From Watersipora subatra (taxonomy: Eukaryota; Bryozoa; Gymnolaemata; Cheilostomatida; Watersiporidae), in contig NC_088711.1 of the NCBI RefSeq assembly GCF_963576615.1, positions 2,976,001 through 3,040,000 of the forward strand: a stretch of 64,000 bases of DNA. Reading direction: 5' to 3'. Shown piece by piece: positions 10,083 to 21,879 of this stretch. Under the pieces are notes generated by a model. The model worked only from the letters and a program-made list of their open reading frames with translations, ran no database searches and was not told the origin of the DNA. Made by a program: the position numbers and the translations under genes. Each line of letters opens with the position of its first letter. The stretch's first letter is position 1.

Positions 10083-12204
10083 CTGCATGATAAATACAGT
10101 TCTTGCAACTCACCTCCAACAAGTTTTACAATAATTATGAACAAGGATATTTTTTCATATTTATGTTAACCCTTTGCTGACATACACCTGTAATAGTAAA
10201 AGCTTACATGCCGAAAGAAGATGTGAGCCAACTGATATGCAAGATGTTTACACGGGACCACAACAAGGAGCAATCTGAATTCACAACAGTGGAAATAACA
10301 AATAGCCTCAGAGGAGCCATAACCATATGATTGAGGAATGAAAATCAACCAGGAATAACAGTGAGGATGTGACAGCTGCCAAGATTAGCAGGCCATCAGT
10401 TACAACATTAAGAAAGGACAATTCCCAAGTGATGATGTGATCAGCCAAAGTTAACAAGACGAACAGCACAACACCCAACATGGTCACTGTCTACCTCCTG
10501 CATCCGCCGAGCTTATGTTATCATGCTCGTTGTTAGTAGTCTCAACTGGAGGCATAGCCTCAGCTTCTAAATCTATGACATTGTTAGAAGTTGACTCCTG
10601 CATTTTAGCATCATCGGTTTGCAAACTCTTCTCCTCTTCAATTGTCTCAGGCATCACATTTTCATGCTGCCGTTCAGACTCCTCAGTTGGTTGGTGCTGC
10701 TTTGTTGATTCTGTTTCCCTTTCTGAACAGACATTGGTGGAATCTGCATTATTATTGGATATAATTTCGGTGGTATTCTCGTTATGCTCTTCCTCAGTTG
10801 CTCTGCAACTAACGAAGTCACTCGTGCTACCCATCCTACTAGCTTGGGGAGTCTGATCGACTACTGCTAGATTAGCCTTACTCGATCCTGCACTGCTCCT
10901 ACGCTTTCCTACAGGTGAACAAACCAGACGCGTACTGCATTAAAATACAACATCCCTACTAACCTTTAGCTTGGCAGTCGAACCTTACAGTAGAAAAGTA
11001 TGTCTTCATTAGCATTGAACAGCGAGTTGTTCGTGTCGACACGAGACTAGTTCAACAGATTAGATAAATCAGTCGAATCTTATTTTTATGACAACCAGAA
11101 AAAAAGTGTGAGAGGCGAAAAGCAGACTACTCAAAGCATGAATGAACAAGAAGTTCTAGAGAATTCACTCTAAGGTCTTTGCGACGAGTTATTCATTTGA
11201 GTGTTACAGTACAATACCCAAACCAAATATACGGATAAAACATACAATTAGATGAAATTATATGACACAAAATCAATAATTATGGACATTGTCTTCTCCT
11301 TAATTGATATTACAATGAATTCTACCTGCTTCCATATCAATATATGTGATATCAGGGGCCATCGATATTTCTGAAATAAATAAGCATTATAAGACTCAGC
11401 CGTGCTAACCTAGCACTCACTAGCTAGTCATTAGATTAGGTAAGGGAGATAATTCTATAATTTACTACAGCTTATAGGGTGTGTTGCTATCAGCTTCTGT
11501 TTCCGATGATGAAATAAATGCTCTTCACATCTGATTTGTCTAACCTAAGCTTCAACCAGTGCTAGCATTTTAACATTAATCTTCGATGAAAGTTTATAAC
11601 ATCTATTAGTTTGTATTTCAGACAGTCAACCAAGGCTGATACATCTATTAGTTTGTATTTCAGACAGTCAACCAAGGCTGATACATCTATTAGTTTGTAT
11701 TTCAGACAGTCAACCAAGGCTGATACATCTATTAGTTTGTATTTCAGACAGTCAACCAAGGCTGATACATCTATTAGTTTGTATTTCAGACAGTCAACCA
11801 AGGCTGATATACCAAGGTAAACACGACCAGCTAACTGTATTATTTACTGCCTATTCACATGCTAATCGGTTGTTTGAACTTTTGATTTAATCCTGTTGCC
11901 GCTAGTGCTGCCACTAGTGCTGCCACTAATTACAAAATTAATCTTCATGACAAACTTTAGGTGTGATAATCCATAACGCAGTTTCGATAAAGCACTTATA
12001 AAATGTGTTGACCTTCAGCAATAATCTCGGCACTTTGCCAGTTAATGCAAATAGTGGCAGATAGAACAGGAAATGGCGACAGATAGAAGAGGAAATATAG
12101 AATAAACCTGGTTCAGATTGTCCCTGTTTCTCTTCTGGCTTTTGTGTTTCTTTCTGTTGACTCTGCCCACTTGTTTCAGTTGCCTTGCTATTTCCACAAC
12201 CCAT
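9931..12204 (-). CDS. Four-exon gene for an acidic protein with an N-myristoylation signal
   Basis: The gene was rebuilt from four exons: 12204-12108, 11370-11326, 10908-10495 and 10082-9931. All introns are phase 1 with GT/AG borders. The joined frame is 708 nt, 235 residues plus TAA. The start MGCGNSK has Gly2, Cys3 and Ser6-Lys7, the textbook pattern for N-myristoylation plus palmitoylation, so the protein is inferred to sit on the inner face of membranes. The ATG has A at -3 and G at +4. The rest is hydrophilic, rich in Glu, Ala, Thr and Gln, with a Lys/Arg patch at the start of exon 3 (GKRRSSAGSS) and a final EGNEWSLVN. Its design resembles BASP1/GAP43-like or OCC1-like lipidated disordered proteins, but homology is not shown. 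Exons 2 and 3 could be skipped without breaking frame. Confidence 0.82.
10495..10908 (-). CDS. Exon 3 of the acidic lipidated-protein gene
   Basis: 414 nt, phase 1 at both ends, acceptor CCTGTAG, donor GGAG|GTAGAC. It encodes a basic start (KRRSSAGSSK) followed by a long Glu/Asn/Thr-rich acidic stretch (TEEEHNENTTEIISNNN..., MPETIEEEKSLQTDD). No domain is visible and the protein is predicted to be disordered. Confidence 0.82.
11326..11370 (-). CDS. Exon 2 of the acidic lipidated-protein gene (45-nt microexon)
   Basis: Acceptor TATTTCAG, donor GCAG|GTAGAA, phase 1 at both ends. With the split codon it adds E-ISMAPDITYIDMEA. Its length and symmetric phase make it a possible cassette exon. Confidence 0.75.
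11607..11811. repeat. 42-bp tandem repeat inside intron 1 of the acidic-protein gene
   Basis: Five nearly identical copies of a 42-bp unit containing atctattagtttgtatttca and gacagtcaaccaaggctgat. Because 42 is a multiple of three, ORFs stay open on both strands (MVDCLKYKLIDVSAL repeats). These are artefacts, since the array lies between exons 1 and 2. Confidence 0.95.
12108..12204 (-). CDS. Exon 1 of the acidic lipidated-protein gene
   Basis: 32 codons plus 1 nt, starting MGCGNSKATETSGQSQQK, donor CCAG|GTTTAT. An in-frame TTG two codons upstream is not a likely start, because the ATG places Gly2 correctly for myristoylation. Confidence 0.85.
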
Positions 12205-12420
12205 CCTTTTCAATTATAGCTTTAATTGAAGGTGCTGGTAAATTTGTATAGTCGAACAGCTGCTCGCTCGCTCCTCTGAGATATGATATCACTGAGATGT
12301 GTGAATGTCACTAGAGCTGTCGATAGAACGGTCTGTCGTGAACGAACCTTAGTAACAAGCAATGACATGTGGTGTCTGGCTAGGATAAGGTAATGATTCT
12401 ACAATTGTTTATCGTAACCC

Positions 12421-12609
12421 ATGACAACAGCGGGCAGCAATGGAGACGAATATAAATTAATAGGCGTGTGTAAGGAAGAAATAGGCTATTTAATTAGTGG
12501 CCGAGCTCTTTCCAATAGAGGTTCACAATGCCTTACTGATATAAGCAATGAGGCTGGAAGGCTTCATTCTTATTTGTCAATGGGCTGCAATGTTTACTTC
12601 CAACTATAA
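12421..12609 (+). CDS. Candidate first exon or small ORF, divergent from the acidic-protein gene
   Basis: A 62-codon ORF begins MTTAGSNGDEYKLIGVCKEE about 215 bp from the opposite-strand start at 12204, so the two could share a bidirectional promoter. The first half is protein-like and contains possible donors (for example aggc|gtgtgtaag near 12463). I do not recognise it and there is no supporting downstream exon. Confidence 0.25.
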   Translation: MTTAGSNGDEYKLIGVCKEEIGYLISGRALSNRGSQCLTDISNEAGRLHSYLSMGCNVYFQL

Positions 12610-13052
12610 TGGGTTTGCTGGTAAGAGGGTGCTAAAGGGGTCGCTCTGAGGAATTCTTTTGACGTCGTAGTCAAAGCCTACTCGAGGGAAAGACATGTTA
12701 GCCCAGTACCTTTTTGTATTTGTTAGCATAGTTGTCAATGGTGATGCTAATGCAAAGCAAATTACGTATATAAGTTCATAATGTAGAAGAAGGGTGAGTG
12801 CGGGGTTGAAAATGCGTTTGAAATCATAGAAGTGCATAAACAAAAGCCCTGTAACTATTTTGATGTCATGGGTGTAGTGATCACAATGTTAATGCATATT
12901 GGCAGCAATTCATTATATTCAGTGAATGTGCGCAGGCGTTATTAGCTAGTAAGTGTAACGGAGGTGAGCGAATTTATTGATACATGCAAAGAAAGAAGTT
13001 ATTGTAGGAACATCATAGTAAGCCAAGTTAACAAAGTGTGATTACAACTTGG

Positions 13053-13231
13053 CCTACTATCATGTTCCTTTACCATTACCTACTATCATGTTCCTTTACC
13101 ATTACCTACTATCATGTTCCTTTACCATTACCTACTATCATGTTTCTTTACCATTACCTACTATCATGTTCCTTTACCATTACCTACTATCATGTTCCTT
13201 TACCATTACCTACTATCATGTTCCTTTACCA
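13053..13231. repeat. 26-bp tandem repeat, about seven copies
   Basis: The unit contains cctactatcatgttccttta followed by ccatta. One copy has gtttct instead of gttcct; otherwise the copies are identical. The flank 12610-13052 shows no supported feature. Confidence 0.95.
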
Positions 13232-13365
13232 TGTTCCTAACTGATCGATGGAAAACGCAAAAGATGAAAGGTTTCTAAAGCTACTATAATAATCTTCATC
13301 CTTGATAAAAAAGGCATTTGAAATTACTGGTATTAACTGACAGCAACAAGTCATCGAGCCTTTTT

Positions 13366-15402
13366 ACCACAGCATCCCTTACCACAGCATCCTTCACTAC
13401 AGCATCCTTTACTACAGCGTCCTTTACTACAGCGTCCTTTACTACAGCATCCTTTACTACAGCGTCCTTTACTACAGCATCCTTCACTACAGCATCCTTT
13501 ACTACAGCATCCTTCACTACGGCATCCTTTACCACAGCATCCTTCACTACAGCATCCTTTACTACAGCATCCTTTACTACAGCGTCCTTTACTACAGCAT
13601 CCTTTACTACAGTGTCCTTTACTACAGCATCCTTCACTACAGCATCCTTCACTACGGCATCCTTTACTACAGCATCCTTTACTACAGCATCCTTTACTAC
13701 AGCATCCTTCACTACAGCGTCCTTCACTACAGCGTCCTTTACTACAGCGTCCTTTACTACAGCGTCCTTTACTACAGCGTCCTTCACTACAGCGTCCTTC
13801 ACTACAGCATCTTTTACTACAGCGTCCTTTACTACAGCATTTTTCACTACAGCGTCCTTCACTACAGCGTCCTTCACTACAGCATCTTTTACTACAGCGT
13901 CCTTTACTACAGCATTTTTCACTACAGCATCCTTCACTACAGCCTCCTTCACTACAGCGTCCTTTACTACAGCATTTTTCACTACAGCATCCTTCACTAC
14001 AGCCTCCTTCACTACAGCATCCTTTACTACAGCATCCTTCACTACAGCATCCTTCACTACGGCATCCTTTACTACAGCATCCTTTACTACAGCATCCTTT
14101 ACTACAGCATCCTTCACTACAGCGTCCTTCACTACAGCGTCCTTTACTACAGCGTCCTTTACTACAGCGTCCTTTACTACAGCGTCCTTCACTACAGCGT
14201 CCTTCACTACAGCATCTTTTACTACAGCGTCCTTTACTACAGCATTTTTCACTACAGCATCCTTCACTACAGCCTCCTTTACTACAGCATCCTTTACTAC
14301 AGCATTCTTTTACTACAACATCCTTCACTACAGCGTCCTTTACTACAGCGTCCTTTACTACAGCGTCCTTTACTACAGCATTTTTCACTACAGCAACCTT
14401 CACTACAGCATCCTTTACTACAGCATCCTTTACTACAGCATCCTTTACTACAGCATCCTTTACTACAGCATTCTTTTACTACAACATCCTTCACTACAGC
14501 GTCCTTTACTACAGCGTCCTTTACTACAGCGTCCTTCACTACAGCGTCCTTTACTACAGCGTCCTTTACTACAGCGTCCTTTACTACAGCACCCTTTACT
14601 ACAGCGTCCTTCACTACAGCGTCCTTCACTACAGCATCCTTCACTACAGCATCCTTTACTACAGCATCCTTTACTACAGCGTCCTTAACTACAGCGTCCT
14701 TAACTACAGCATCCTTTACTACAGCATCCTTCACTACAGCATCCTTCACTACAGCGTCCTTTACTACAGCGTCCTTTACTACAGCGTCCTTTACTACAGC
14801 ATTTTTCACTACAGCAACCTTCACTACAGCATCCTTTACTACAGCATCCTTTACTACAGCATCCTTTACTACAGCATCTTTTACTACAGCATTCTTTTAC
14901 TACAACATCCTTCACTACAGCGTCCTTTACTACAGCGTCCTTTACTACAGCGTCCTTCACTACAGCGTCCTTTACTACAGCGTCCTTTACTACAGCGTCC
15001 TTTACTACAGCGTCCTTTACTACAGCGTCCTTCACTACAGCGTCCTTCACTACAGCATCCTTCACTACAGCATCCTTTACTACAGCATCCTTTACTACAG
15101 CGTCCTTAACTACAGCGTCCTTTACTACAGCATCCTTTACTACAGCATCCTTCACTACAGCATCCTTCACTACAGCATCCTTCACTACAGCATCCTTTAC
15201 TACAGCGTCTTTCACTACAGCGTCTTTCACTACAGCGTCCTTCACTACAGCGTCCTTCACTACAGCGTCCTTTACTACAGCATCCTTTACTACAGCGTCC
15301 TTTACTACAGCATCCTTTACTACAGCATTCTTTCACTACAGCGTCCTTCACTACAGCGTCCTTCACTACAGCATCCTTTACTACAGCATCCTTCACCACA
15401 CA
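13366..15402. repeat. 2-kb minisatellite of a 15-bp unit
   Basis: About 135 copies of cctttactacagcat and close variants (ttcacta, gcgtcc, gcattttt, gcctcc). A higher-order pattern is visible: an odd joint (attcttttactacaacatcc) recurs at about 14302, 14468 and 14888, and the block after the second joint is repeated after the third, about 420 bp later (28 units). Long ORFs on both strands (poly VVKDA, SFTTA and CCSKG) arise because 15 is a multiple of three. They have no start context or other coding support. Confidence 0.97.
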
Positions 15403-16041
15403 ACTTCCATGAGATAAAATTATATTCTTTAAACAAACTCTTTGAATTTATCAAAACCGACTAGTTTAATTGTGTAACGCTACAAACTTATTCAAATAAC
15501 ATGAATATAAATATTTATCAAATTCTGCAAAAAATATTTCATTAACAAAAAGTTAGCCTTGTCAACAATTGGGCTATCACAGATATGATCTCATCGTTGA
15601 ATTCGCCGCGGACTTGCCGACCAGTTAAATTCTGTCTACTATGTTTTTGGAGGATTCATCTATGATTTGATTATTATGTCTATAATAAATAATATAAAAG
15701 ATAAACATGCAGCTAATCTCTGTCAGATTTGAGGGCAGTCATCTGGTTAGTCATGCGTTGCCAAAATAGGGCACTGACGGCGAGAAGAAGCCAATCATCC
15801 GTTGTTCTTTGATCTGGTAACAGGTAGAGTCATGTTTTTATTTACATATTATTCTTTCCTTTGTATCAATCACTTCAATAGAATTCAAATGAGTAGCCGT
15901 GAAAACTAGTAACTAAATACTACGAACAAATAACACCTTGGAATATGAACTTTAGTAAGAGGAAGCTTGCAAACATTCAATTGCTAGCTACATTCAAGGT
16001 AAAGACACATTGATATGTCCTTCAGATATCTTAGTTGACAG
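15403..16041. other. No supported feature
   Basis: AT-rich spacer between the 15-bp array and the candidate exon at 16042. Confidence 0.5.
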
Positions 16042-16263
16042 CTGTTTACTCCAAAGCGACTGCTACATAGCAGGTTCAACGATTACAACGAATACAATTG
16101 CAACGAATACCTAAACCAAACTTGTACTCAGCAGGTTGATGAGTTGAATGCAAGTAATCGTAGCCAGCTCTGGTGCACATTGACGCGCAAATGGCTTGGC
16201 CAGAGATTTGGGTACAAGCGCATGGAGACACAAATACACACAGCTGCCCATCCAGTATCATAG
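16042..16263 (+). CDS. Candidate coding exon, cysteine-containing, unknown
   Basis: After a TTGACAG acceptor, a 73-codon frame ends in TAG. It reads LFTPKRLLHSRFNDYNEY, then NCNEYLNQTCTQQVDELNAS, then NRSQLWCTLTRKWLGQRFGY. It has three cysteines, potential N-glycosylation sites (NQT, NAS, NRS) and an LWC...RKW motif, which looks like part of a secreted or extracellular helical domain. Part of the start is a low-complexity aacgaatac repeat. The opposite strand is also open. No family is recognised and no partner exon was found. The frame lacks an early ATG, so it would have to be an internal or terminal exon. Confidence 0.35.
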   Translation: MFTPKRLLHSRFNDYNEYNCNEYLNQTCTQQVDELNASNRSQLWCTLTRKWLGQRFGYKRMETQIHTAAHPVS

Positions 16264-19200
16264 ACATACTGGTGCTAACATAGACATACAAGTGGTAACA
16301 CAGGTACTGACAAAGATGCTGCCACCCAATTCAAATCCATAAAATATCCTGACCAGACCATAAATAACACCCTAAGCTTCTTTTGGGAATGTGGATTGAT
16401 CTTTTAATTTAAACCAAGTGTCAAATTTATTAACTGAGGTCTTCATTATCTTTAACACAAGCTATTCACATGTTATACACTTTTAATATTTAAAACAATA
16501 TGTATTCACACAGCTAACACCAATCAGTTGGGGGCTGTACCAAGACGTCTCACAACAGAAAGGCACCATAAATATATGATAGGAATTAAGAATTTTAGCT
16601 ATACAGACATCTATTTACAGAGATCCATAGCTCCAAGTATGTCTATTCAAAAATAGAAATGAATGGTTCTATCTATTTCCTTCCTCCTATGTTTTCAATT
16701 TGCATGAGAGAAGCTCTTTTACCTCAGCCACAGATGTGTTAGGATATACGCTGCTATGAAACAATTTGGAACGTTCTTAAATGACACAGACCATTCCCGA
16801 CACAACTTATCACAAGGTTTCTCTTCCCTATCATCTGTATAACATCCGATATTAAGAGAAATATGAACAGTCAGGCAACACAAATAATTGGAAACATCTA
16901 AAACAGAGGCCATATTGAAATGCATTGCGAGTTCATATTATATTAAAGTGAGGGAGAGACGAGAGCTAGCTGATGACGTTGATAAGTTTACAGCACCATT
17001 CAACGTTTCATAGAGTTTAACATAGAAACGAGTAGAAAATCAATAGTAATACGCTAAGAAGCTTGCGCCCATCAAGGCCTCTCTGACTGCCAACTTAATG
17101 GCTCCTGCGAAAGTCAATATAATTATAGAAAATATAAACGTTAATGGAGGCAGCACTGGCTGCGGTGACATCGGTACGCGTACAGCCAATGTACACTAGG
17201 GTTAAAAAACTTAACACTGCCAAGGCTTGCAAGCTCAGATATGTGGCACTAACATTAAAATTAATTATTATTAAACATAAAAAAATACAATATACAGTAT
17301 ATGATATGTACAACCCTTTCTATCTCCGCCAGTCATCATTTCATCACAGATTCTAATATTATAAAAAGATAAAACTAGATTCATTTTTACAAAATGAGCT
17401 TTAAGAATAAAAAGCGTTGTTCTAATAAAGCCGTGAGACTATCCTGCGAGCAACAGGTGGAAAAACTATTTATCATGTGGCCATCAGCTCACACAAAGTG
17501 TTTCCTAGGCTATAGAAACTGGGTGCCGTATCCATGGAATTTATCTCCGATCTGTATCTACATCTCCAACCAGACAGAATGCTTCATTTAGACAAGATAT
17601 TCGCATAGCAGTTTTGATGGAGGCTTGATCTTGCTCACGGTCGATGAAATCTGAAACAATATAATCCAAATCATAGTGTTTCTAAAAGAATAACAATAAT
17701 GGAGATGGCGGCTGTGAGATATAATGCTTTGAGAACATACCGATAAATTACATTGACTACATTTCTCAGTTGAACAACTGTATGTGACACAAACTGACAA
17801 TTCTGAGTCATTCCGAGTGAAATTAGTTGAGGATAAATCACAATATATTTTAAACATTCAATAGTTATGATAGTTAATTATATTCTAAATCGAACCAATT
17901 GTATTGATTGTAGATGAAATATTATGTGTATTGAAAAATTGTTCATGCACTCTAACCTTGGTTTTCGAACATCTCAGATCTTAAACAAGTACGTATTTGA
18001 ATATCAAACCAACTATATTATGAACACTTCCGCTCCACTTCACATGGCTAGAAATACGATGTTATGTAATGCACTAGCTGTTACTGATATTTCCATGTTG
18101 TAAGTAAATATTGCCAGATATGATATTTGTATGTTAAAGTAAATATTACGTACATAATATTTGCATGTTATAATAAAATATTACGAACATAATATTTGCA
18201 TATTGGATATAAGTAAATATTACCGACACTATGTTCAATTTTTTTTAAAATCATGCAACCGAAATCTTTCATTATTCAGCTCAAAGAAACCAAATTGAAG
18301 AGCATCTATATAGGTCAGACCTATTTATAAACTGCTGGTATCTACCTTTTAACATACATTATTAACAATCTATATAGGTCAGACTACTTCTTATACTGGT
18401 TGTCTTCCTTACAACAAACAGTATTAAAAGTCAAGTGATATCAGCGACGTACACACAGTGAAGTCCACACAGCTTGCGAATGTAATTATTGAAAAAACAA
18501 CATGATTTTAATGGAGTAATTCTTCACCATGCTGGCCAATCAAAAACCAAATACTATGTATATGTAGTCATAATTATCTGTAGTTATGTGGCATTCCTAC
18601 AGCCTTCTATTCTTTAATACGCGTTGCTAAGGAACGGCAGTCTCTTGTGTGCCAGTCAATGAATATTAGCAATATTATATTGCAATAGTTATCGCAATTT
18701 AAAGTTTAATATTATCTATACTTCTATATCATTTCAACTTTGCGCTATATATATTTGTAAGAAACATCGCGTAAGCACAGATGAAATGTGTAGACAGCAA
18801 CATGTGTGGGCAGCAACATGTGTAGGCAGCGGTATCTAAATGTAAAATATAGTAAAGGATAGACCAAAGAAGGCATACCTAAAATTGGTTTTAATATAAA
18901 TCAAATATGAAAATTTATTGCTGTATTAAGTTGGTGGAATTCTCATGTCACACCTCTTGTAATTAGAATTGTACTTTGATAAGTGTAATCTCAGTGTATC
19001 GTGTGTAACTCATGACAAAGGTCTGCCGTCAGTAGCTGACGGCAGATCTTTGTCATGTAAAACCATTAACTGTTGTTTTTATTATTTCCATGTCGGTTTG
19101 TCTCATTTTCCTTGCCCTCTCTTGAGAATTATAGCCTGCTAAAACTATGGATAACCATGCCGATTGTTTAAGCTAGACGATTTAGGGTGTGCGAACAAGT

Positions 19201-20135
19201 AACAGCATATTGTCCTCATAGTACTAGAACTATGGGCCGCCCAAGAGCTTTAACGCCTTCTAGAGACTATCAGTTTGTCTACAGCCGGAGGTTGGCTGGA
19301 GTAGAATCAGATATATGAGCGCTGGAGTAGAATAAGATATATGAGCGCTGGAGTAGAATAAGATATATGAGCTCACACTCATCTTGACTACACTAACCAC
19401 CCCAAAACTATATTTGATGAGAATTTTAACAGGAGAACGGCTCATGGTAAATTATTAGACAACCTACTGGCAATTTTAAAAGGAAGGTTAACTCTAAGTT
19501 CACTCAATGTGAGTATATATTATCAATAATGAGGAGATTCTAATGGCTTTTGTATGAAGGACTGTTTCTATATTCACAGCTCCTAAGAGACGAGCAAATA
19601 GTAAAATCAGCAATCGTGACTAGTTGTTTGAGCACGTCGGACATCATGAGGCATGAGCGTTGCCATTGTTTTCAAAGCTTTCAAGAGCTTCAGCGTAAGC
19701 TGCCATTTGGTTTGAATGTCATCACTCTGAATACTTTATGGCTGTGCTCACTCACGAAAGCCTAGCAATTGCTGTTCTACCAGCCTTTGCAATCCGTAAT
19801 CTTCAATATTAGACGGCCATAGCAAGTGAAGAAAGCTGAAGTGTCCTAGAGTTGACAACTAGTGACTGCAGGTGCTATAAAACCACCGATTTACATGTAA
19901 ACTAATCTTACAGCATAAAACTCTAAATAGTGAGCTTTGCAATTGAAAACTAAACTTGCTAATCTTTATGCTGCCCACCGCAGATCAGACCTTTGGCTAC
20001 ATCGCTGCTAAAGTTTTGGTGATTATGGCCTAGTGAAACATTGTTTTTGCAATAAAATAGCAAAAAACACTGCTTCAAACTATATGAAAGAATGGCTTTA
20101 ACATGGGAGAAATTCTTGCCTTTAATAACCATTCC
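16264..20135. other. Gene-free, AT-rich stretch
   Basis: I see only weak chance ORFs (for example 17394-17591 plus), diverged short repeats around 18080-18230 and 18300-18400, a hairpin at 19011-19057, and three copies of a 26-bp unit at 19294-19371 (gctggagtagaataagatat). Confidence 0.5.
19011..19057. repeat. 22-bp inverted repeat with 3-nt loop
   Basis: Arms 19011-19032 and 19036-19057 (catgacaaaggtctgccgtc...) pair with one G/A difference, which becomes a G-U pair in RNA. The stem is GC-rich compared with its surroundings, and the loop is tag. Confidence 0.88.
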
Positions 20136-20675
20136 AGAATGCATTTACAACCAACCATACACCATTCACAGCCAACCATCCACCATTTACAACCAATCAT
20201 ACACCATTCACAACCAATCATACACCATTCACAACCAATCATACACCATTCACAGCCAATCATACGCCATTCACAACCAATCATACACCATTCACAACCA
20301 ATCATACACCATTCACAACCAATCATACACCATTCACAACCAATCATACACCATTCACAGCCAATCATACACCATTCGCAGCCAATCATACACCATTCAC
20401 AGCCAATCATACACCATTCACAGCCAGCCATACACCATTCACAGCCAATCATATACCATTCACACCCAATCATACACCATACACAGCCAATCATACACCA
20501 TTCACAGCCAATCATACACCATTCACAGCCAATCATACACCATTCACAACCAATCATACACCATTCACAACCAATCATACACCATTCACAGCCAATCATA
20601 CAACATCATTTACATCCAATCATACACCATTCACATCCAATCATACACCATTCACAGCCAATCATACACCATTCT
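20136..20675. repeat. 21-bp minisatellite, about 25 copies
   Basis: The unit contains caatcatacaccattcacag. Variants at one position (acaacc/acagcc/acaccc/acatcc) are interspersed. Both strands are open in several frames (HSQPIIH or MIGCEWC repeats) only because 21 is a multiple of three. Confidence 0.95.
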
Positions 20676-21329
20676 GAACCCACATTCAACCTTCTACTTA
20701 TGATCCTCTTAATATAACAATTTTTCAATTCTAATGTAAAATATGAGCACATATTTAACATGTAAAAATTTGTTTTTTATACAGTGGACCCTTCTACACA
20801 ATAAATAAGCTGTTCGGAGAACGTTTATGTTATAAATGTTTTATGTTATATGAATAATATACATGTACACGTAAATTGCCTAATTGGGTTCTAAGATGAT
20901 CCCACACTCACTCCTTTGGCTCTTCAAATAGAAGACAATAAACTTAACATTTTAATTTAATGACTGTACAGTAACTTTTGTATTATTGGTTTGTATCGAA
21001 AGCTTTTCCATTATTTTTCTTATCATTCACACTTGATTTAGGGGGCCATGATTATGGTAATTTTACGCTAAGGGAAGTGCATACATTCAATGTCAATTTA
21101 AATTAATTTTGTTCCACAGCAAGGTCTATGTGGCATAGCTAAAATGAAAAAATATTGCATGTGTTTAAAAAAAATAGACACCCTTGTACATAATTTTGTT
21201 TTGCATGTAAGCTAAAAACTGATACTTTTAATGCTAACTAAAGGAATCATGTTATTCAAATCAAATTTGAGAACTGACAATGACTTGATGCTTTACATTA
21301 TATGAAATTTATTACATAATAAAAACTTT

Positions 21330-21830
21330 GTATAAATTCTACACTTTCAGTGAAATTTACGTAAAAGGAGGTTTACGGTATAGGGGTTACGGTATAGGGG
21401 TATAAGGGTCTCTACTGTATGCTATATGATTTCTGAAGTTTCTCAAAACATTGTGAAAAAGAAGAAATGTACACAATACTCTTTCACATAGTTCTGTATA
21501 ATTGGTGTTTGAATAATATTAAACAGTGCTTCATGTCTTCCTGTTACAGTTTTAAAATGATGGATCCTATGACTAGTGTGAGTTGTAATAGTGATAATAG
21601 TGATGGAAAAAGGAAATGATTTTCTTAGAATTAAAGCAAGTAATCACAGTAAACGCCGAGCAAACATCTTTGAATCATCTCTTTATAAACTTCATGAAGT
21701 CATTTTATGGCGAGGAGGAAATTGTAAGCGATGTGAATAACAAACCTGAACAAAGTAAAAGTGGAGAGGCTAAAAGGGATATTTAAAACTAAATGTAAAA
21801 GATTTCATGCATAAAAAATATTGCAAGTTA
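21330..21830. mobile_element. Decayed dispersed repeat, related to 29760-30290
   Basis: Segments such as ctttcacatagttctg, gagcaaacatctttg and aaaagggatatt recur in the same order and orientation at 29760-30290. The plus strand has a short start (MMDPMTSVSCNSDNSDGKRK) followed by a stop in a basic/Leu-rich stretch. This could be the DNA-binding end of a pogo/Tigger-type transposase, but that is weak. Confidence 0.45.
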
Positions 21831-21879
21831 TTTAAATTTGTAGTCAAAGTTAGACCAGCTGCATATCTTTATCTACACT

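Noticed and set aside
13296-15399. Long ORFs of up to 456 codons on both strands over the 15-bp array
   Set aside because: They consist only of repeat peptides (SFTTA, VVKDA, CCSKG), exist on both strands at once and follow from the period being a multiple of three.
20075-20717. ORFs of about 200 codons (HSQPIIH and MIGCEWC repeats)
   Set aside because: Same artefact from a 21-bp tandem repeat; open in several frames and both strands.
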